A stretch of 64,000 nucleotides of DNA. Origin: Oceanobacillus limi. GTDB lineage: Bacteria > Bacillota > Bacilli > Bacillales > Amphibacillaceae. Shown here one piece after another: positions 8,442 through 17,554 of the stretch; positions within the stretch are counted from its first letter, which is position 1; each line of letters begins with the position of its first letter. The stretch covers positions 1 through 64,000 of the forward strand of contig NZ_FOHE01000015.1 of the NCBI RefSeq assembly GCF_900111445.1. Direction: 5' to 3'. A program made the position numbers and the translations under genes. A model generated the notes under the pieces. The model ran no database searches, was not told where the DNA came from, and saw only the letters and a list, made by a program, of their open reading frames with translations.

Positions 8442-8888
8442 ATGGTTGGACAAATTACTGCAATAATTCTCTTTAATTATTTAGCATTCAAAACAAATAA
8501 AAACTTAAACGCAAGTCAAATTGCCCATATTTGGGTTTTTACGATTGCCTTTCAAATGAATTTTGATATCTTTGTTGATGTTAAGTATCATGGTTATTGG
8601 TATTTTAGTAAAGCGGTTGATTGGGCAGGCTTACCTGCCCATACAGTATTGATTCCACCAGTAAATATGATGTTTATAAACTGGTATCCGTTTGATGGAT
8701 CTTTATGGAAGCAAATACGTTACTTTATTTACTGGGAAATTCCATTATTGATTTATGAGTTAATTACACTTTTCCCTCAACCATGGGGGTATTTTAACTA
8801 TGGATGGTGGAGTATATGGCATTCATTAGCCATAAATCCTATTCTACTACTAATTTTGCTGGTATATTATAAAAAATTTATCAAGTAA
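8442..8888 (+). CDS. Integral membrane protein, CBO0543-like
   Basis: 148 residues with four or five hydrophobic helices and many aromatic residues (YHGYWYF, GYFNYGWWSIW). The pattern of short helices, a conserved-looking DVKYHGYW segment and a proline-bearing helix (LIPPVNMMF) resembles CBO0543-family proteins of Bacillaceae, of which a clearer example lies at 27153-27671. Function unknown. Ribosome site AAAGGAAA is modest. It is alone, and followed by a palindromic repeat that separates it from the convergent HD-GYP gene. Confidence 0.65.
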   Translation: MVGQITAIILFNYLAFKTNKNLNASQIAHIWVFTIAFQMNFDIFVDVKYHGYWYFSKAVDWAGLPAHTVLIPPVNMMFINWYPFDGSLWKQIRYFIYWEIPLLIYELITLFPQPWGYFNYGWWSIWHSLAINPILLLILLVYYKKFIK

Positions 8889-8929
8889 GGTGCCAGGCAC
8901 TTGTCGATATTCGACAGGTGCCTGGCACC
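8889..8929. repeat. Dispersed palindromic repeat, full copy
   Basis: GGTGCCAGGCACTTGTCG / CGACAGGTGCCTGGCACC around ATATT. Between convergent genes. Confidence 0.93.
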
Positions 8930-8937
8930 TATTTGAT

Positions 8938-9861
8938 TTAATCAATTGGAGGGGTGATTTTTTGTTCTTTATATAGACTTATAAATATATCTACTATTTC
9001 TGGATCAAATTGTGTTCCCTTATTTTCTTGCAGGACAGTCAACACAACGTTATAGTCAATTTCATCTCTATAGATACGTTTGGAGGACATGGCATCAAAC
9101 ACATCAGCTACGGATACAATACGGGCAACTAAGGGTATTTCTTTACCTTTTAGCCCTTTCGGATAACCAGTTCCGTCATACTTTTCATGATGATATAACA
9201 CAATATGAAGGATCCCATCTTTTCGAAAAGAATCAATATGTTTGATCATGTCGTAGCCAATTATAGGGTGAGATTTAATGACCGCAAATTCTTCCTCTGT
9301 TAGTTTTCCAGGTTTATTTAAGATATACTCTGATATTCCTATTTTGCCTATATCATGGAGTAAACCACCAATTCGGATAGATTGTAAGATATTTGGTGGT
9401 AAGTTCATTTTTTCTGCAATTTGCACGGAATAGGCTGCAACGTTTTTGGAATGATTCATTGTATACTTGTCCCTAGAATCAATGGCATTTGAAAGTGCTG
9501 TTATTAAGGATAAATTATCCTTCTTTACTTGTTGGGTGCTTTTCATTAATCCGACAGAAATAAAAGTGATGGTAACGTACGTAAACAAATAGGCAATAAA
9601 GGCAGTAATGGTAAGATCAGGCTCTGAAAGTAGGAAGGATCTTGAAACTACAATGCCTAATGCAAGCAAGGCAATCAACCAAATTGAGCTATTATAGAAG
9701 CCAATACCTAAAAAAATTGAACTAAAGATGTATAGGATATAGAAATTGGATTGGCCATCAATCGAAAATTTACTTAAAATAATTCCGGAAAACATTAAGA
9801 TGAAAAAACCATATTGAAACAGCGTAGGGTTAGAAAATAACCGATCAAATCGAATTTCCAT
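8938..9861 (-). CDS. Membrane HD-GYP domain protein (c-di-GMP phosphodiesterase)
   Basis: 307 residues. Residues 1-110 hold about four membrane helices; from about 115 on is a complete HD-GYP domain: HSKNVAAYS, LLHDIGKIG (HD at 169-170), SHPIIGYDMI, YHHEKYDGTGYPKGL (HH 224-225, GYP 232-234 region) and DVFDAMSSKRIYR. All expected metal ligands are present, so hydrolysis of cyclic di-GMP to pGpG/GMP is likely. It lies downstream of, and on the same strand as, a diguanylate cyclase gene (9966-11057), so this locus holds both making and breaking enzymes for the same second messenger. Confidence 0.9.
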   Translation of the reverse strand: MEIRFDRLFSNPTLFQYGFFILMFSGIILSKFSIDGQSNFYILYIFSSIFLGIGFYNSSIWLIALLALGIVVSRSFLLSEPDLTITAFIAYLFTYVTITFISVGLMKSTQQVKKDNLSLITALSNAIDSRDKYTMNHSKNVAAYSVQIAEKMNLPPNILQSIRIGGLLHDIGKIGISEYILNKPGKLTEEEFAVIKSHPIIGYDMIKHIDSFRKDGILHIVLYHHEKYDGTGYPKGLKGKEIPLVARIVSVADVFDAMSSKRIYRDEIDYNVVLTVLQENKGTQFDPEIVDIFISLYKEQKITPPID

Positions 9862-9965
9862 AATACCTCCAGAATAATATTGATTATTCTTATTATGACA
9901 AGAGTGGATTTGGCTATCCTTACTAGAAATTGGTATATCCCAGATGAGTAAGCGGGAGTTCTTTT

Positions 9966-11057
9966 CTATTTGAAAAATGCAGTATTATTTCTACCATCTT
10001 TTTTGGCTATATATAACGCTTGATCGGCTTCATTAATTAACACATCTAGTGTTTTTCCTTTCGATTCTCCACTTAGTCCAATGGAAACAGTTATTTTACC
10101 AGTTGGTTGGGTTTCATCCCCTTTGAATTTATATTTTTCAACTGCTTCTCTAAATTGGTCTACAATTTCATAAGCTGTTTGTGATTTCGTTAGATTTGGT
10201 AAACAAATGATGAATTCCTCTCCTCCGTATCGTGCAAACAGGTCTTCTGATCGTAAGTTTTCTGTTAAAAGTTCTCCAACTGTCCTTAGAACTTTATCTC
10301 CAGCAGGGTGTCCATGTGTGTCGTTGTATTGTTTAAAAAAATCAACATCAATCATGGCGATATAAAAGGGTTTTCTTTGCTTACTTTCAATAAGTTGTTC
10401 TACTTTATTTTTGAAATGTCTGAGATTATATAAATTCGTAATGCTATCACGTCTTGAGTAATACTCTAACTCATTTCTATAAAGGTAATTCCGGTTGGCG
10501 TCGTTTTGCATTAGACCGATACTTAATAGGGCTAAGGTTTGGAATGAAAACATGATAATGATCAAATAGAAATCAATTGGTGTAGTCAAAAGCAAAAGTA
10601 TCGAAAAAGCAACCTGGTAACATAAAAATCCTATTAGCATATGTTTAATAGGAACAATTGTTTGAGGTGGATTAAATTTTTTCCCCTTATGAAACAAAGC
10701 TCCAAAAAGGTATGGAATTAAAATCCCTAAGAGTAATCCTTCAAAAACGGTTGGCCCACCTAGATGATATCGATACCAAGCAGGAAGGGGCAAGGAAAGG
10801 AATCCCTATTTCCATCCCATTACATAGGAGATAAAATACAATGGTACACCTCTTAAATCAATTCGCATTCCGTTATATTCTAACGGGTGGTGCATAATGA
10901 GCATACTTAACAAACTAACTAAAATAGGAGTTAACAATAGTAAATAAGATGAAATTTGAATCCTAGTTATGATCAACTCTTTTAGTTTAAGGGCAATAAA
11001 CATAAAGGCGATAATTGTTGTCATATTACCAAGAAAGGTATCTAATATAGAATGCAT
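9966..11057 (-). pseudogene. Diguanylate cyclase (5TMR-LYT + GGDEF) interrupted by an in-frame TAG
   Basis: Two open stretches in the same frame, 11057-10806 and 10805-9966, are separated only by a TAG at 10808-10806. Joined they give about 363 codons: five or six membrane helices with the 5TMR-LYT motif GMRIDLRGVPLYF before the stop and LPAWYRYHLGGPTVFEG after it, then a GGDEF domain with RYGGEEFIICL and the N-terminal DSITNLYNLRHF. The motif is normally continuous, so the stop is a lesion in an otherwise intact 5TM-GGDEF gene. Start ATG 11057 is preferred (GGGAG seven bases before) over ATG 11075. No good start follows the stop, so active cyclase is unlikely unless the stop is read through or is a sequencing error. 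Confidence 0.85.
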
Positions 11058-11150
11058 AAAAAATCTCCCTGTCATTGTATCTAGTCATTATTTTGTCTAA
11101 GAAACCAACATTGTATAACAAATAGAAAAAGCAAGTAGCCTACCAGCAAA

Positions 11151-11171
11151 ATTCGATAGGTGCCAGGCACC
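11151..11171. repeat. Palindromic repeat, solo half-site
   Basis: ATTCGATAGGTGCCAGGCACC without a matching second arm, in the region between the diguanylate cyclase start and the ZorA-like gene. Confidence 0.8.
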
Positions 11172-11259
11172 GAAATGGCGCCGAATTATTTTCATGATTT
11201 GGTCAAGCCTGGAATAGGATGGTAGTGAGGATAGATTTTTTTGATGGGGAGAGGAAATA

Positions 11260-13104
11260 ATGTTGGAATCTATATTGGGGATTTTTGCGAGTGAGCAGAA
11301 AGTAGAGGCTATTTTGTCTAATCCGATGATCGAGCTGATTTTTATGATCTTGTTCATTACGTTCATCGTTACGTTATTTGTCCATCTTGCTTTATACAGT
11401 AGATTAAAAAGGTTACGAAATTATTTAAACGGAACGAATCGAATGGATATTGCTCCTTTATCAGCTTTTAAAGAGGAGTACGACCAAAAGCAACATAGTG
11501 AATCGGTAAGGGTTGAAACCTTTGTCCAAGAAAAGTTTTCTAGTTGGCGTGTTTTTTCTGTACCAGTTGTAAGTTTGATAAAAATGGTTCAAATGACCGT
11601 TTCCATATTCATTTTAACAGGGGTACTTGGAACGTTTATTGGATTGACCATATCATTAGGTAGTATTAATGGGACAGGAGATCAATTAGTTGAAAATGTG
11701 GCAAGTGTATTATCAGGAATCGATATTGCGTTTTATACGAGTATTGCAGGTATGGGGTTTTCCCTTATTATGACGGTGCTTTTGAAAGTATTTAATAACG
11801 AGCATATGTTAACGGACATTATGTTAAAAGTTGAATCTTTTCTGGAAGGAAATGAGAAAAATGGAATGGGGCGACTTATTGATGTTTCGGAATCTATTAA
11901 TCAATCAATTGTAAATCTCCAGAAATCGAATCAACAATCATTACAAGGGATTGAACAGGCATTCGAAGGGTTTCAGGAGTACACAACTGGATTACAACAA
12001 TCTGCACAAGACTTAGCGAAGTTTAATGAAGGGTTGTCCAGCAACCTTACAAAATTTCAAGAACTATTTGAGAATATGAAGGAAGTAACCGATGGGTTCA
12101 GCGAAGGAACGAAACGTTTAAATGAAAACTTTGATTCGCTATTTTCCTATTTTAAAAACCTAGATCGTAAAAATGAACGAATGGTTAAAGCATTTGAAAA
12201 TACGTTTGAAAAAGTCAAGGAGGTTTCTACAGCCCAGGTCGACACGCTCGATAAATTTGATGAGTCGGTAGTGGATTTAAAAACGTTCACATCATCAATT
12301 CTACAGGAGCAGAAATCGGTGCAGGATACATTTGATCGAATTATGCATCAATGCAATGAACTAACGAATAAAATGGAAGCTCATAATAAAGATTTTAAAC
12401 AAGTTTTTGGTAGTGATTTACATTCGGAGTTATCTGGAATTAGCTCTTACTTGGGTCAGTTAACAAAAGATTTTGACCGGCTTGGTGAATCGATTGTTCA
12501 GTTGCCGCAAGCTCTCGAAGTGATTAACCGGACGCAAGCAGAGCATAAACATTTACTATCAGATCGTTTTGAAGAACTAAAGGAATTTAATCGAAACTTT
12601 AATGAACATTTGAAAAAACATGTGACGGACTCAATGGCATTTGAAAAACACATGCAGGAAGCTTCACAAACGTACGAGCAAGTTGGAATGAAGAACAATC
12701 AGCTCATTCAAGAAATAAATAGTACTATCACGCAAATGAACCAAGTATTTCATAACAAAGAAAACCAGCTCGAGGCAAGTGTAGGCATACTTAAGGATAC
12801 ACTTTCGAGTTATGTAAATAGTTTAGAAGGAACACTTGGCGACAGAATCGACCATGTTGTTCGTAATATATCGAATTCATTGGAAACAACAAATGATAGT
12901 ATAAAGCGCGAGTTTCAGGAAATTAGGAGGTTATCGGAGGAAATTTTGCAAAGTAATTCTCGCTACACACAACAAATGTTGCAGGAGCTAAGCAGAGAAA
13001 TACAGTCTCTAAATCGACAATTAGGAATAATTGGCCAACAACAAGCAGCACCAAGGCAAAATGGGATGGGTCCTAACATGGGAATGAGACAAAATGAATA
13101 CTAA
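11260..13104 (+). CDS. ZorA-like MotA/TolQ/ExbB-family proton channel with long coiled-coil tail
   Basis: 614 residues. Three membrane helices (about 24-50, 108-135, 146-178) carry the MotA/ExbB core TGVLGTFIGLTISLG and AFYTSIAGMGFSLIMTV, which is the form seen in ZorA of the Zorya anti-phage system. From about residue 190 to 600 the protein is one long, Gln/Asn/Glu/Lys-rich coiled coil, as in the intracellular ZorA tail, ending in a short Met/Gly/Gln-rich tip. The ZorB-like partner overlaps its 3' end by 11 bp. Together they would form a stator-like proton-driven motor. No Zorya effector gene (zorC, zorD, zorE) is adjacent. MotA of the flagellum is an alternative, but that family lacks such a tail and has four helices. 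Confidence 0.85.
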   Translation: MLESILGIFASEQKVEAILSNPMIELIFMILFITFIVTLFVHLALYSRLKRLRNYLNGTNRMDIAPLSAFKEEYDQKQHSESVRVETFVQEKFSSWRVFSVPVVSLIKMVQMTVSIFILTGVLGTFIGLTISLGSINGTGDQLVENVASVLSGIDIAFYTSIAGMGFSLIMTVLLKVFNNEHMLTDIMLKVESFLEGNEKNGMGRLIDVSESINQSIVNLQKSNQQSLQGIEQAFEGFQEYTTGLQQSAQDLAKFNEGLSSNLTKFQELFENMKEVTDGFSEGTKRLNENFDSLFSYFKNLDRKNERMVKAFENTFEKVKEVSTAQVDTLDKFDESVVDLKTFTSSILQEQKSVQDTFDRIMHQCNELTNKMEAHNKDFKQVFGSDLHSELSGISSYLGQLTKDFDRLGESIVQLPQALEVINRTQAEHKHLLSDRFEELKEFNRNFNEHLKKHVTDSMAFEKHMQEASQTYEQVGMKNNQLIQEINSTITQMNQVFHNKENQLEASVGILKDTLSSYVNSLEGTLGDRIDHVVRNISNSLETTNDSIKREFQEIRRLSEEILQSNSRYTQQMLQELSREIQSLNRQLGIIGQQQAAPRQNGMGPNMGMRQNEY

Positions 13105-13786
13105 ATATCAGCGACTATTTAGAAGAGAAGGTGACGATGGTCATTTTTGGCCATCATTTACCGATTTACTTACTACGATCCTCTTATGTTTTATCTTGAT
13201 ATTCATTACAATGATGATTATTAAATCATTACAGATTGAGGAGATGAAGCGAACGATTGACCAAATCATGGGGGTTCGAGAAAAACTTGTGAATGAGATG
13301 AAAGAAGAGTTTAATGATGCTTCGATGGGGATAGAGGTAGATGAAAAAACAGGTGCGATTATATTTAATACCGATATTCTATTTGAGTTTGATGAAGCAG
13401 AATTAAAATCGGAGTCCTTTGAATTTTTAAATGAATTTGTCCCAAGGTATTTAGATATTTTGTTAGGAAGTGAATATGAGGAATACGTAGCAGAGATTAT
13501 TATAGAAGGTCATACAGATCGTAATGGAGGATATTTATATAATTTAGAGCTAGCTCAAGAACGTTCGTATAGTGTAGCAGAATATATTTTAGGAGATGAG
13601 TTTCCGTATAAAAATATCCAACAACATTTGGAGGAAAAATTAACAGTTAACAGTAAATCTTACACGGATGTCAGAACCGATGAAAATGGAGAATATAGTG
13701 CAGATGATTCGCGTCGAGTAGAATTTAAGTTCCGTTTAAAAGATGAAGAAATCTTAAATAGAACACGAGAAATATTAGGCGATTAA
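13094..13786 (+). CDS. ZorB-like MotB/OmpA-family peptidoglycan-binding motor protein
   Basis: 230 residues. A single membrane helix near the N-terminus is preceded by FWPSFTDLLTTILL; Asp24 is in the place of the proton-carrying aspartate of MotB/ZorB. The C-terminal OmpA/MotB domain has NTDILFEFDEAEL and IIEGHTDRNGGYLYNLELA, then QERSYSVAEYIL, which bind peptidoglycan. It overlaps the upstream ZorA-like gene by 11 bp, so the two are translated together. The pair ends at a terminator at 13792, so this is a two-gene unit without an effector. Resemblance to ZorB is inferred from partner and layout. Confidence 0.85.
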   Translation: MNTKYQRLFRREGDDGHFWPSFTDLLTTILLCFILIFITMMIIKSLQIEEMKRTIDQIMGVREKLVNEMKEEFNDASMGIEVDEKTGAIIFNTDILFEFDEAELKSESFEFLNEFVPRYLDILLGSEYEEYVAEIIIEGHTDRNGGYLYNLELAQERSYSVAEYILGDEFPYKNIQQHLEEKLTVNSKSYTDVRTDENGEYSADDSRRVEFKFRLKDEEILNRTREILGD

Positions 13787-13791
13787 AAAAG

Positions 13792-13826
13792 CAGGTCCCT
13801 TTAGACGAGAGGGGCCTGTATTTTTT
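13792..13826 (+). terminator. Rho-independent terminator after the ZorAB-like pair
   Basis: Stem CAGGTCCCT (13792-13800) / AGGGGCCTG (13810-13818) with one G-U pair, then TATTTTTT. Confidence 0.85.
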
Positions 13827-13827
13827 A

Positions 13828-13847
13828 TCGACAGGTGCCAGGCACCT
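13828..13847. repeat. Palindromic repeat, solo half-site
   Basis: ATCGACAGGTGCCAGGCACC directly after the T-run of the preceding terminator. Confidence 0.8.
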
Positions 13848-13930
13848 AGATACATCGAGATTGCTTGTGGGGGCTATTATAGATATGATGGTTGTAGGGA
13901 AATAGTAAATTTAGTTAGGTGTGTGGAGGA

Positions 13931-15127
13931 ATGGAAACAGAAAAATTGTTTTATCATGATCCTTATCTTTGTTCGTTCAAAGCAAAGATACAGCTGGCAA
14001 AGAGGGATGAACAGGGTAGGCATTATGTTGTACTGGATCAAACAGCCTTTTACCCAATTGGGGGTGGACAGCCTCATGATACAGGAACACTTGATGGTAT
14101 GCATGTAGATGATGTGAAAGAAGTTGAAGGGGAGCTTCGACACTATGTAGATGAGTCATTCGAGTTCGGCAAAGAGATTATTGGAGAAATTGATTGGAAA
14201 CGACGCTTTGATCATATGCAGCAACATGCAGGTCAACACATATTATCGGCAGCATTTGAAGAGACTTATGGACACAAGACGATTAGTTTTCATTTGGGAA
14301 AAGAGATATGCTCGATTGACATTCATACAAATGAACTAATGGATGGGGAACTCCATAAGGTAGAGGAGTTAGCAAATCGCATCATATTGGAGAATCGCCC
14401 CATCGAAACGAAGTGGGTGTCAAAAGATGAACTTGCTAATTATACACTAAGAAAGGAATTGTCTGTTTCGAATAATATACGACTTGTCATTATACCAGAC
14501 TTTGACTATAACGGCTGTGGTGGTACCCATCCTAATTCAACAGGACAAGTGAGTTCCATAAAGATTTTGCATTGGGAAAAGCAAAAGAAAAATATACGTG
14601 TATATTTTGTTTGTGGAAATAGGGTTTTGAAGCAGCTTGAAGAGAAGCACGGGGTTATTCAAAAGCTAACTGCCTCATTAAGTGCGCCACAGGAAGAATT
14701 AGAGATAGCTGCGAATCGGGTATTACAGCAATCGAAAGAATACGAAAAATCAATTAGCGAATTAAAACAAAAGCTGATGCATCATGAAGCAGATTCATTA
14801 CTGAGTCAAGCAACTTTGATAAAAGATAGAAGGGTTGTAAAAAGTGTTTTTCAAAATAGGCCAATGCAAGAGTTGCAATACATAGCGAAATATATTACTG
14901 GTAAAACAAGCGATCATCTTGTTTTATTTGTGAATAACGCGGACAAGAAACTTCAATTTGTCTGTGCAAGTGGAGAAAGCCTGCCCAATGACATGAATAA
15001 ACTTGTGAAACGTGTTTTACCTAAAATCGATGGAAAAGGTGGGGGTACAAAACATATCGCGCAAGGAGGAAGTGAACATGTAATAACAGCTGAGGAATTG
15101 ATGGAGTTGCTTGTTTGTGAAATTTAA
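13931..15127 (+). CDS. AlaX-type alanyl-tRNA editing protein with DHHA1 domain
   Basis: 398 residues from ATG 13931 (GTGTGGAGG just before it; GTG 13919 has no ribosome site). The editing domain has FYPIGGGQPHDTG, the zinc motif H99-x3-H103 in HMQQHAGQH, and C196-x3-H200 in GCGGTH, all as in AlaX and the AlaRS editing domain. A coiled coil (about 255-290) and a C-terminal DHHA1-like domain with GKGGGTKHIAQGG follow, the long AlaX-L layout. It removes wrongly attached Ser/Gly from tRNA-Ala in the cytoplasm. It stands alone, between the ZorAB-like terminator and a DUF1292 gene. Confidence 0.9.
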   Translation: METEKLFYHDPYLCSFKAKIQLAKRDEQGRHYVVLDQTAFYPIGGGQPHDTGTLDGMHVDDVKEVEGELRHYVDESFEFGKEIIGEIDWKRRFDHMQQHAGQHILSAAFEETYGHKTISFHLGKEICSIDIHTNELMDGELHKVEELANRIILENRPIETKWVSKDELANYTLRKELSVSNNIRLVIIPDFDYNGCGGTHPNSTGQVSSIKILHWEKQKKNIRVYFVCGNRVLKQLEEKHGVIQKLTASLSAPQEELEIAANRVLQQSKEYEKSISELKQKLMHHEADSLLSQATLIKDRRVVKSVFQNRPMQELQYIAKYITGKTSDHLVLFVNNADKKLQFVCASGESLPNDMNKLVKRVLPKIDGKGGGTKHIAQGGSEHVITAEELMELLVCEI

Positions 15128-15259
15128 GGAGTGCTTTCACGATTTATAAGAAATTTAGTGACTTTACGAAAATGGGTGGGAAAAAGTAGCAATATTTCTA
15201 TGCAAATAGGCAAAGATAAAATAGTATAACGGTACTTAAAAAGAGGAGATGACATAAGA

Positions 15260-15526
15260 ATGGAAACAATTGAAGTAGGAGAAGTGTTCACAATTAGTGA
15301 TGAAACAAATGAAGAACAAGAGGTCGAGGTCTTGGCGAAAGTAACGTTACAGGGGACGGACTATGTTGCTGTTAGTTTTTCAGAAGACCTTAAGGAAGGT
15401 AGTGAAGGTGACATCGATATATTCTTCCTCAAAATAGATGAGGATGGCGAACTTGCCGCAATTGAATCAGATGAAGAGTTTGAAAAAGTATCCGAAGCCT
15501 ATGATGCACTCTTGGCAGATGAATAA
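15260..15526 (+). CDS. DUF1292 family protein
   Basis: 88 residues, very acidic. The pattern METIEVGEVFTISDE, EQEVEVLAKV, GTDYVAV, DIFFLKI and EDGELAAIESDEEFEKV matches DUF1292 proteins (YrzB-like) of Firmicutes, small proteins of unknown role. Strong AGAGGAG ribosome site. Single-gene unit ended by the hairpin at 15545. Confidence 0.85.
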   Translation: METIEVGEVFTISDETNEEQEVEVLAKVTLQGTDYVAVSFSEDLKEGSEGDIDIFFLKIDEDGELAAIESDEEFEKVSEAYDALLADE

Positions 15527-15544
15527 CAAACGCGGAAACAAAGG

Positions 15545-15577
15545 AACTGCAATTCGATAAAAAGAATTGCAGTTTTT
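15545..15577 (+). terminator. Rho-independent terminator after DUF1292
   Basis: Perfect 11-bp stem AACTGCAATTC / GAATTGCAGTT with loop GATAAAAA, followed by a short T-run. Confidence 0.85.
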
Positions 15578-15587
15578 CATACCTTGA

Positions 15588-15602
15588 ACAAGTGCCTGGC
15601 AC
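15588..15602. repeat. Palindromic repeat, solo half-site
   Basis: ACAAGTGCCTGGCAC; a second half-site in the same orientation lies 40 bp on (15641-15659), so this is not a normal inverted pair. Confidence 0.7.
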
Positions 15603-15640
15603 AGAAAAAACGAGGTAATAGTCAATAAAATCAACTGTTG

Positions 15641-15682
15641 TCTACAGGTGCCTGGCACTAGTATGGCACTAGAATGGCACTA
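15641..15682. repeat. Half-site of the palindromic repeat plus TGGCACTAG triplication
   Basis: TCTACAGGTGCCTGGCACTAG followed by two more TGGCACTAG units at 11-bp spacing (about 15664 and 15675). A short local duplication of the repeat edge just upstream of the histidine kinase gene. Confidence 0.7.
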
Positions 15683-15738
15683 GTAGGTTTTATTCGTTAT
15701 AATGTTGTTGCTGCTTAGTAGGAGGGAGGGGGACTTGT

Positions 15739-16878
15739 GTGAGGTTTTCTTATTGGATTTGGTTTTTTATTTATGTAATTGCTTGGGTATTTTCCATGGC
15801 GTATTTTGATAAACCTTTTAGTGAAATGACGTTACGTTTATTGGGTGTGGCTTTATATTTTATTGGATTTTTTATTTTACCTTTACTTGTGCGTAGGCCT
15901 GTAACTTTTTCAATTGTACAAATCTTAAATGCTCTCATTGCTGTTTTTACATTATATCCGGAACCAGATAGCAGCTTTAATCCATACATCATTTTGATTC
16001 ACTCTTTATTAATTGCGGAAGTGGTCTATCGTTTGTCATTCATTCCTAGTATGATAACAACTGCAAGCATTTCGTGCATGTTACTTCTTACCATTTTCAC
16101 GATGGATATTCTTCCCGCAATACAAATCTTTCTACTAATCTACCTCCTATTCTTCATCATGGCGATGGTGTTTTATAAGAAGATGAAAGATCGAACAGAT
16201 GACTTAGATGCTAGGTATCAAGCATTACTTAGTGAATATCGTAATTTAAAAAGAAGAGTAGTTTCAGAGGAGGACATTACGCGTCAAGAGGAGCGTATGT
16301 TAATTGCTCATGAAATTCATGATTCAGTAGGACATAAGCTAACTGCTCTCCTCATGCAATTAGAAATGTTTCGATTAAACACGACGGAAGAGCATAAAGA
16401 TGAAGTTGAAAATTTAAAAGAGCTAGCGAACCAAAGTTTAGAGGAAACACGAAGTGCTGTTAAATCACTCAAAACCAATGATTCTGGTGGTCTTCAAGGG
16501 ATATTACGTTTAATACGAAAGTTAGAGATGGAGAGTATATTGCGAATTCATTTTTCGGTCAAACATGGTGCATTCACCGCACCTTTAAATGGGGAGCAGT
16601 CATTTATCATTTATCGTTCTGTTCAAGAAGCGTTGACGAATATAATGAAGCATAGTAATGCGAGAGAAGTAGAAATACTGTTTGAAGCACCAGGTGGAAG
16701 TATTTTTCGCTTTGAAGTAAGTAATTCCATATCTAATACAAACCGGTTTCAAGAAGGATTTGGTCTAGGTGCCATGCGCAAACGCTTAGAACAACATGGT
16801 GGCGATCTTGAAATATATAAAACAAAGGATCAATTCATTGTTAGTGGGTATTTAAAAATAATGGATAGAGGGGAATAA
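15739..16878 (+). CDS. Sensor histidine kinase, NarL-type (HisKA_3), LnrJ-like
   Basis: 379 residues from GTG 15739 after GGAGGGAGGGGG. Five or six membrane helices fill residues 5-145 with almost no outside loop, as in intramembrane-sensing kinases. Then a coiled linker, the HisKA_3 box with AHEIHDSVGHKLTALL (phospho-acceptor His194), N-box EALTNIMKHSNA and G-box GFGLGAMRKR. The next gene is its LuxR-type regulator and an ABC transporter with two permeases follows. This HK-RR-ATPase-permease-permease order is that of lnrJKLMN of B. subtilis, which detects and resists linearmycin-type polyenes. Ligand here is inferred from order only. Confidence 0.87.
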   Translation: MRFSYWIWFFIYVIAWVFSMAYFDKPFSEMTLRLLGVALYFIGFFILPLLVRRPVTFSIVQILNALIAVFTLYPEPDSSFNPYIILIHSLLIAEVVYRLSFIPSMITTASISCMLLLTIFTMDILPAIQIFLLIYLLFFIMAMVFYKKMKDRTDDLDARYQALLSEYRNLKRRVVSEEDITRQEERMLIAHEIHDSVGHKLTALLMQLEMFRLNTTEEHKDEVENLKELANQSLEETRSAVKSLKTNDSGGLQGILRLIRKLEMESILRIHFSVKHGAFTAPLNGEQSFIIYRSVQEALTNIMKHSNAREVEILFEAPGGSIFRFEVSNSISNTNRFQEGFGLGAMRKRLEQHGGDLEIYKTKDQFIVSGYLKIMDRGE

Positions 16879-16879
16879 A

Positions 16880-17512
16880 ATGATTCGGATACTACTTGCA
16901 GAAGACCAGATAATGGTGAGGCAGGGATTAAAGATGATGATTGAAACAGATGAAGAATTTCGAATAACAGGGGAAGCGGACAATGGCAAGGAAGCAGTTT
17001 CCCTGTGCGAAAATCAAATGTTTGATATCGCGATACTAGACATTCGTATGCCTGTCATGGATGGACTAGAAGCAGCAAAAGTCATTCAATCTCGTTGGCC
17101 AAACACAAAGGTATTAGTGTTAACGACCTTCGATGATAACCAGTATGTCATGGAGGCACTGCGGATCGGAGTAAGTGGCTATATACTTAAAAACGCTGAC
17201 ACAGAATCATTGCTTCGCTCCATTAGAAGTGCATTACGCGGCGGTTTATCGATCGAAGACAAAGTAGCAGCGAAAGTAATGCCATTATTGTTAAATCGGG
17301 AAGAACGTCAGGAAGCAGATCCTTCTTTAACTTCACGTGAAAGAGATATTTTAACATGTATTGGGGAGGGACTTAGCAATAATGAAATTGCGGAAAGGCT
17401 TGCGATCTCAGTAGGTACGGTGAAAAATAATACAAGTCAAATTTTAAATAAATTGGAACTTAGGGATCGGACACAATTAGCCATCTATGCGATCCGACAT
17501 AATCTTGTATAA
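16880..17512 (+). CDS. LuxR/NarL-family response regulator, LnrK-like
   Basis: 210 residues, starting one base after the kinase stop. Receiver domain with acidic pocket EDQ, phospho-acceptor Asp54 in AILDIRMPVMDG and switch Lys in YILKNAD; C-terminal LuxR helix-turn-helix with LTSRERDILTCIGEG and NEIAERLAISVGTVKNN. It would be phosphorylated by the adjacent kinase and activate the ABC genes starting at 17622, which are separated from it by a terminator and a probable promoter. Confidence 0.9.
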   Translation: MIRILLAEDQIMVRQGLKMMIETDEEFRITGEADNGKEAVSLCENQMFDIAILDIRMPVMDGLEAAKVIQSRWPNTKVLVLTTFDDNQYVMEALRIGVSGYILKNADTESLLRSIRSALRGGLSIEDKVAAKVMPLLLNREERQEADPSLTSRERDILTCIGEGLSNNEIAERLAISVGTVKNNTSQILNKLELRDRTQLAIYAIRHNLV

Positions 17513-17554
17513 AAAAGTGATTGAAGTAATGTATATTTAGGAATGTCGTGACTA

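Noticed and set aside
11260-13786. Flagellar MotA/MotB
   Set aside because: Three rather than four helices, a tail of over 400 coiled-coil residues, and no flagellar or chemotaxis genes nearby.
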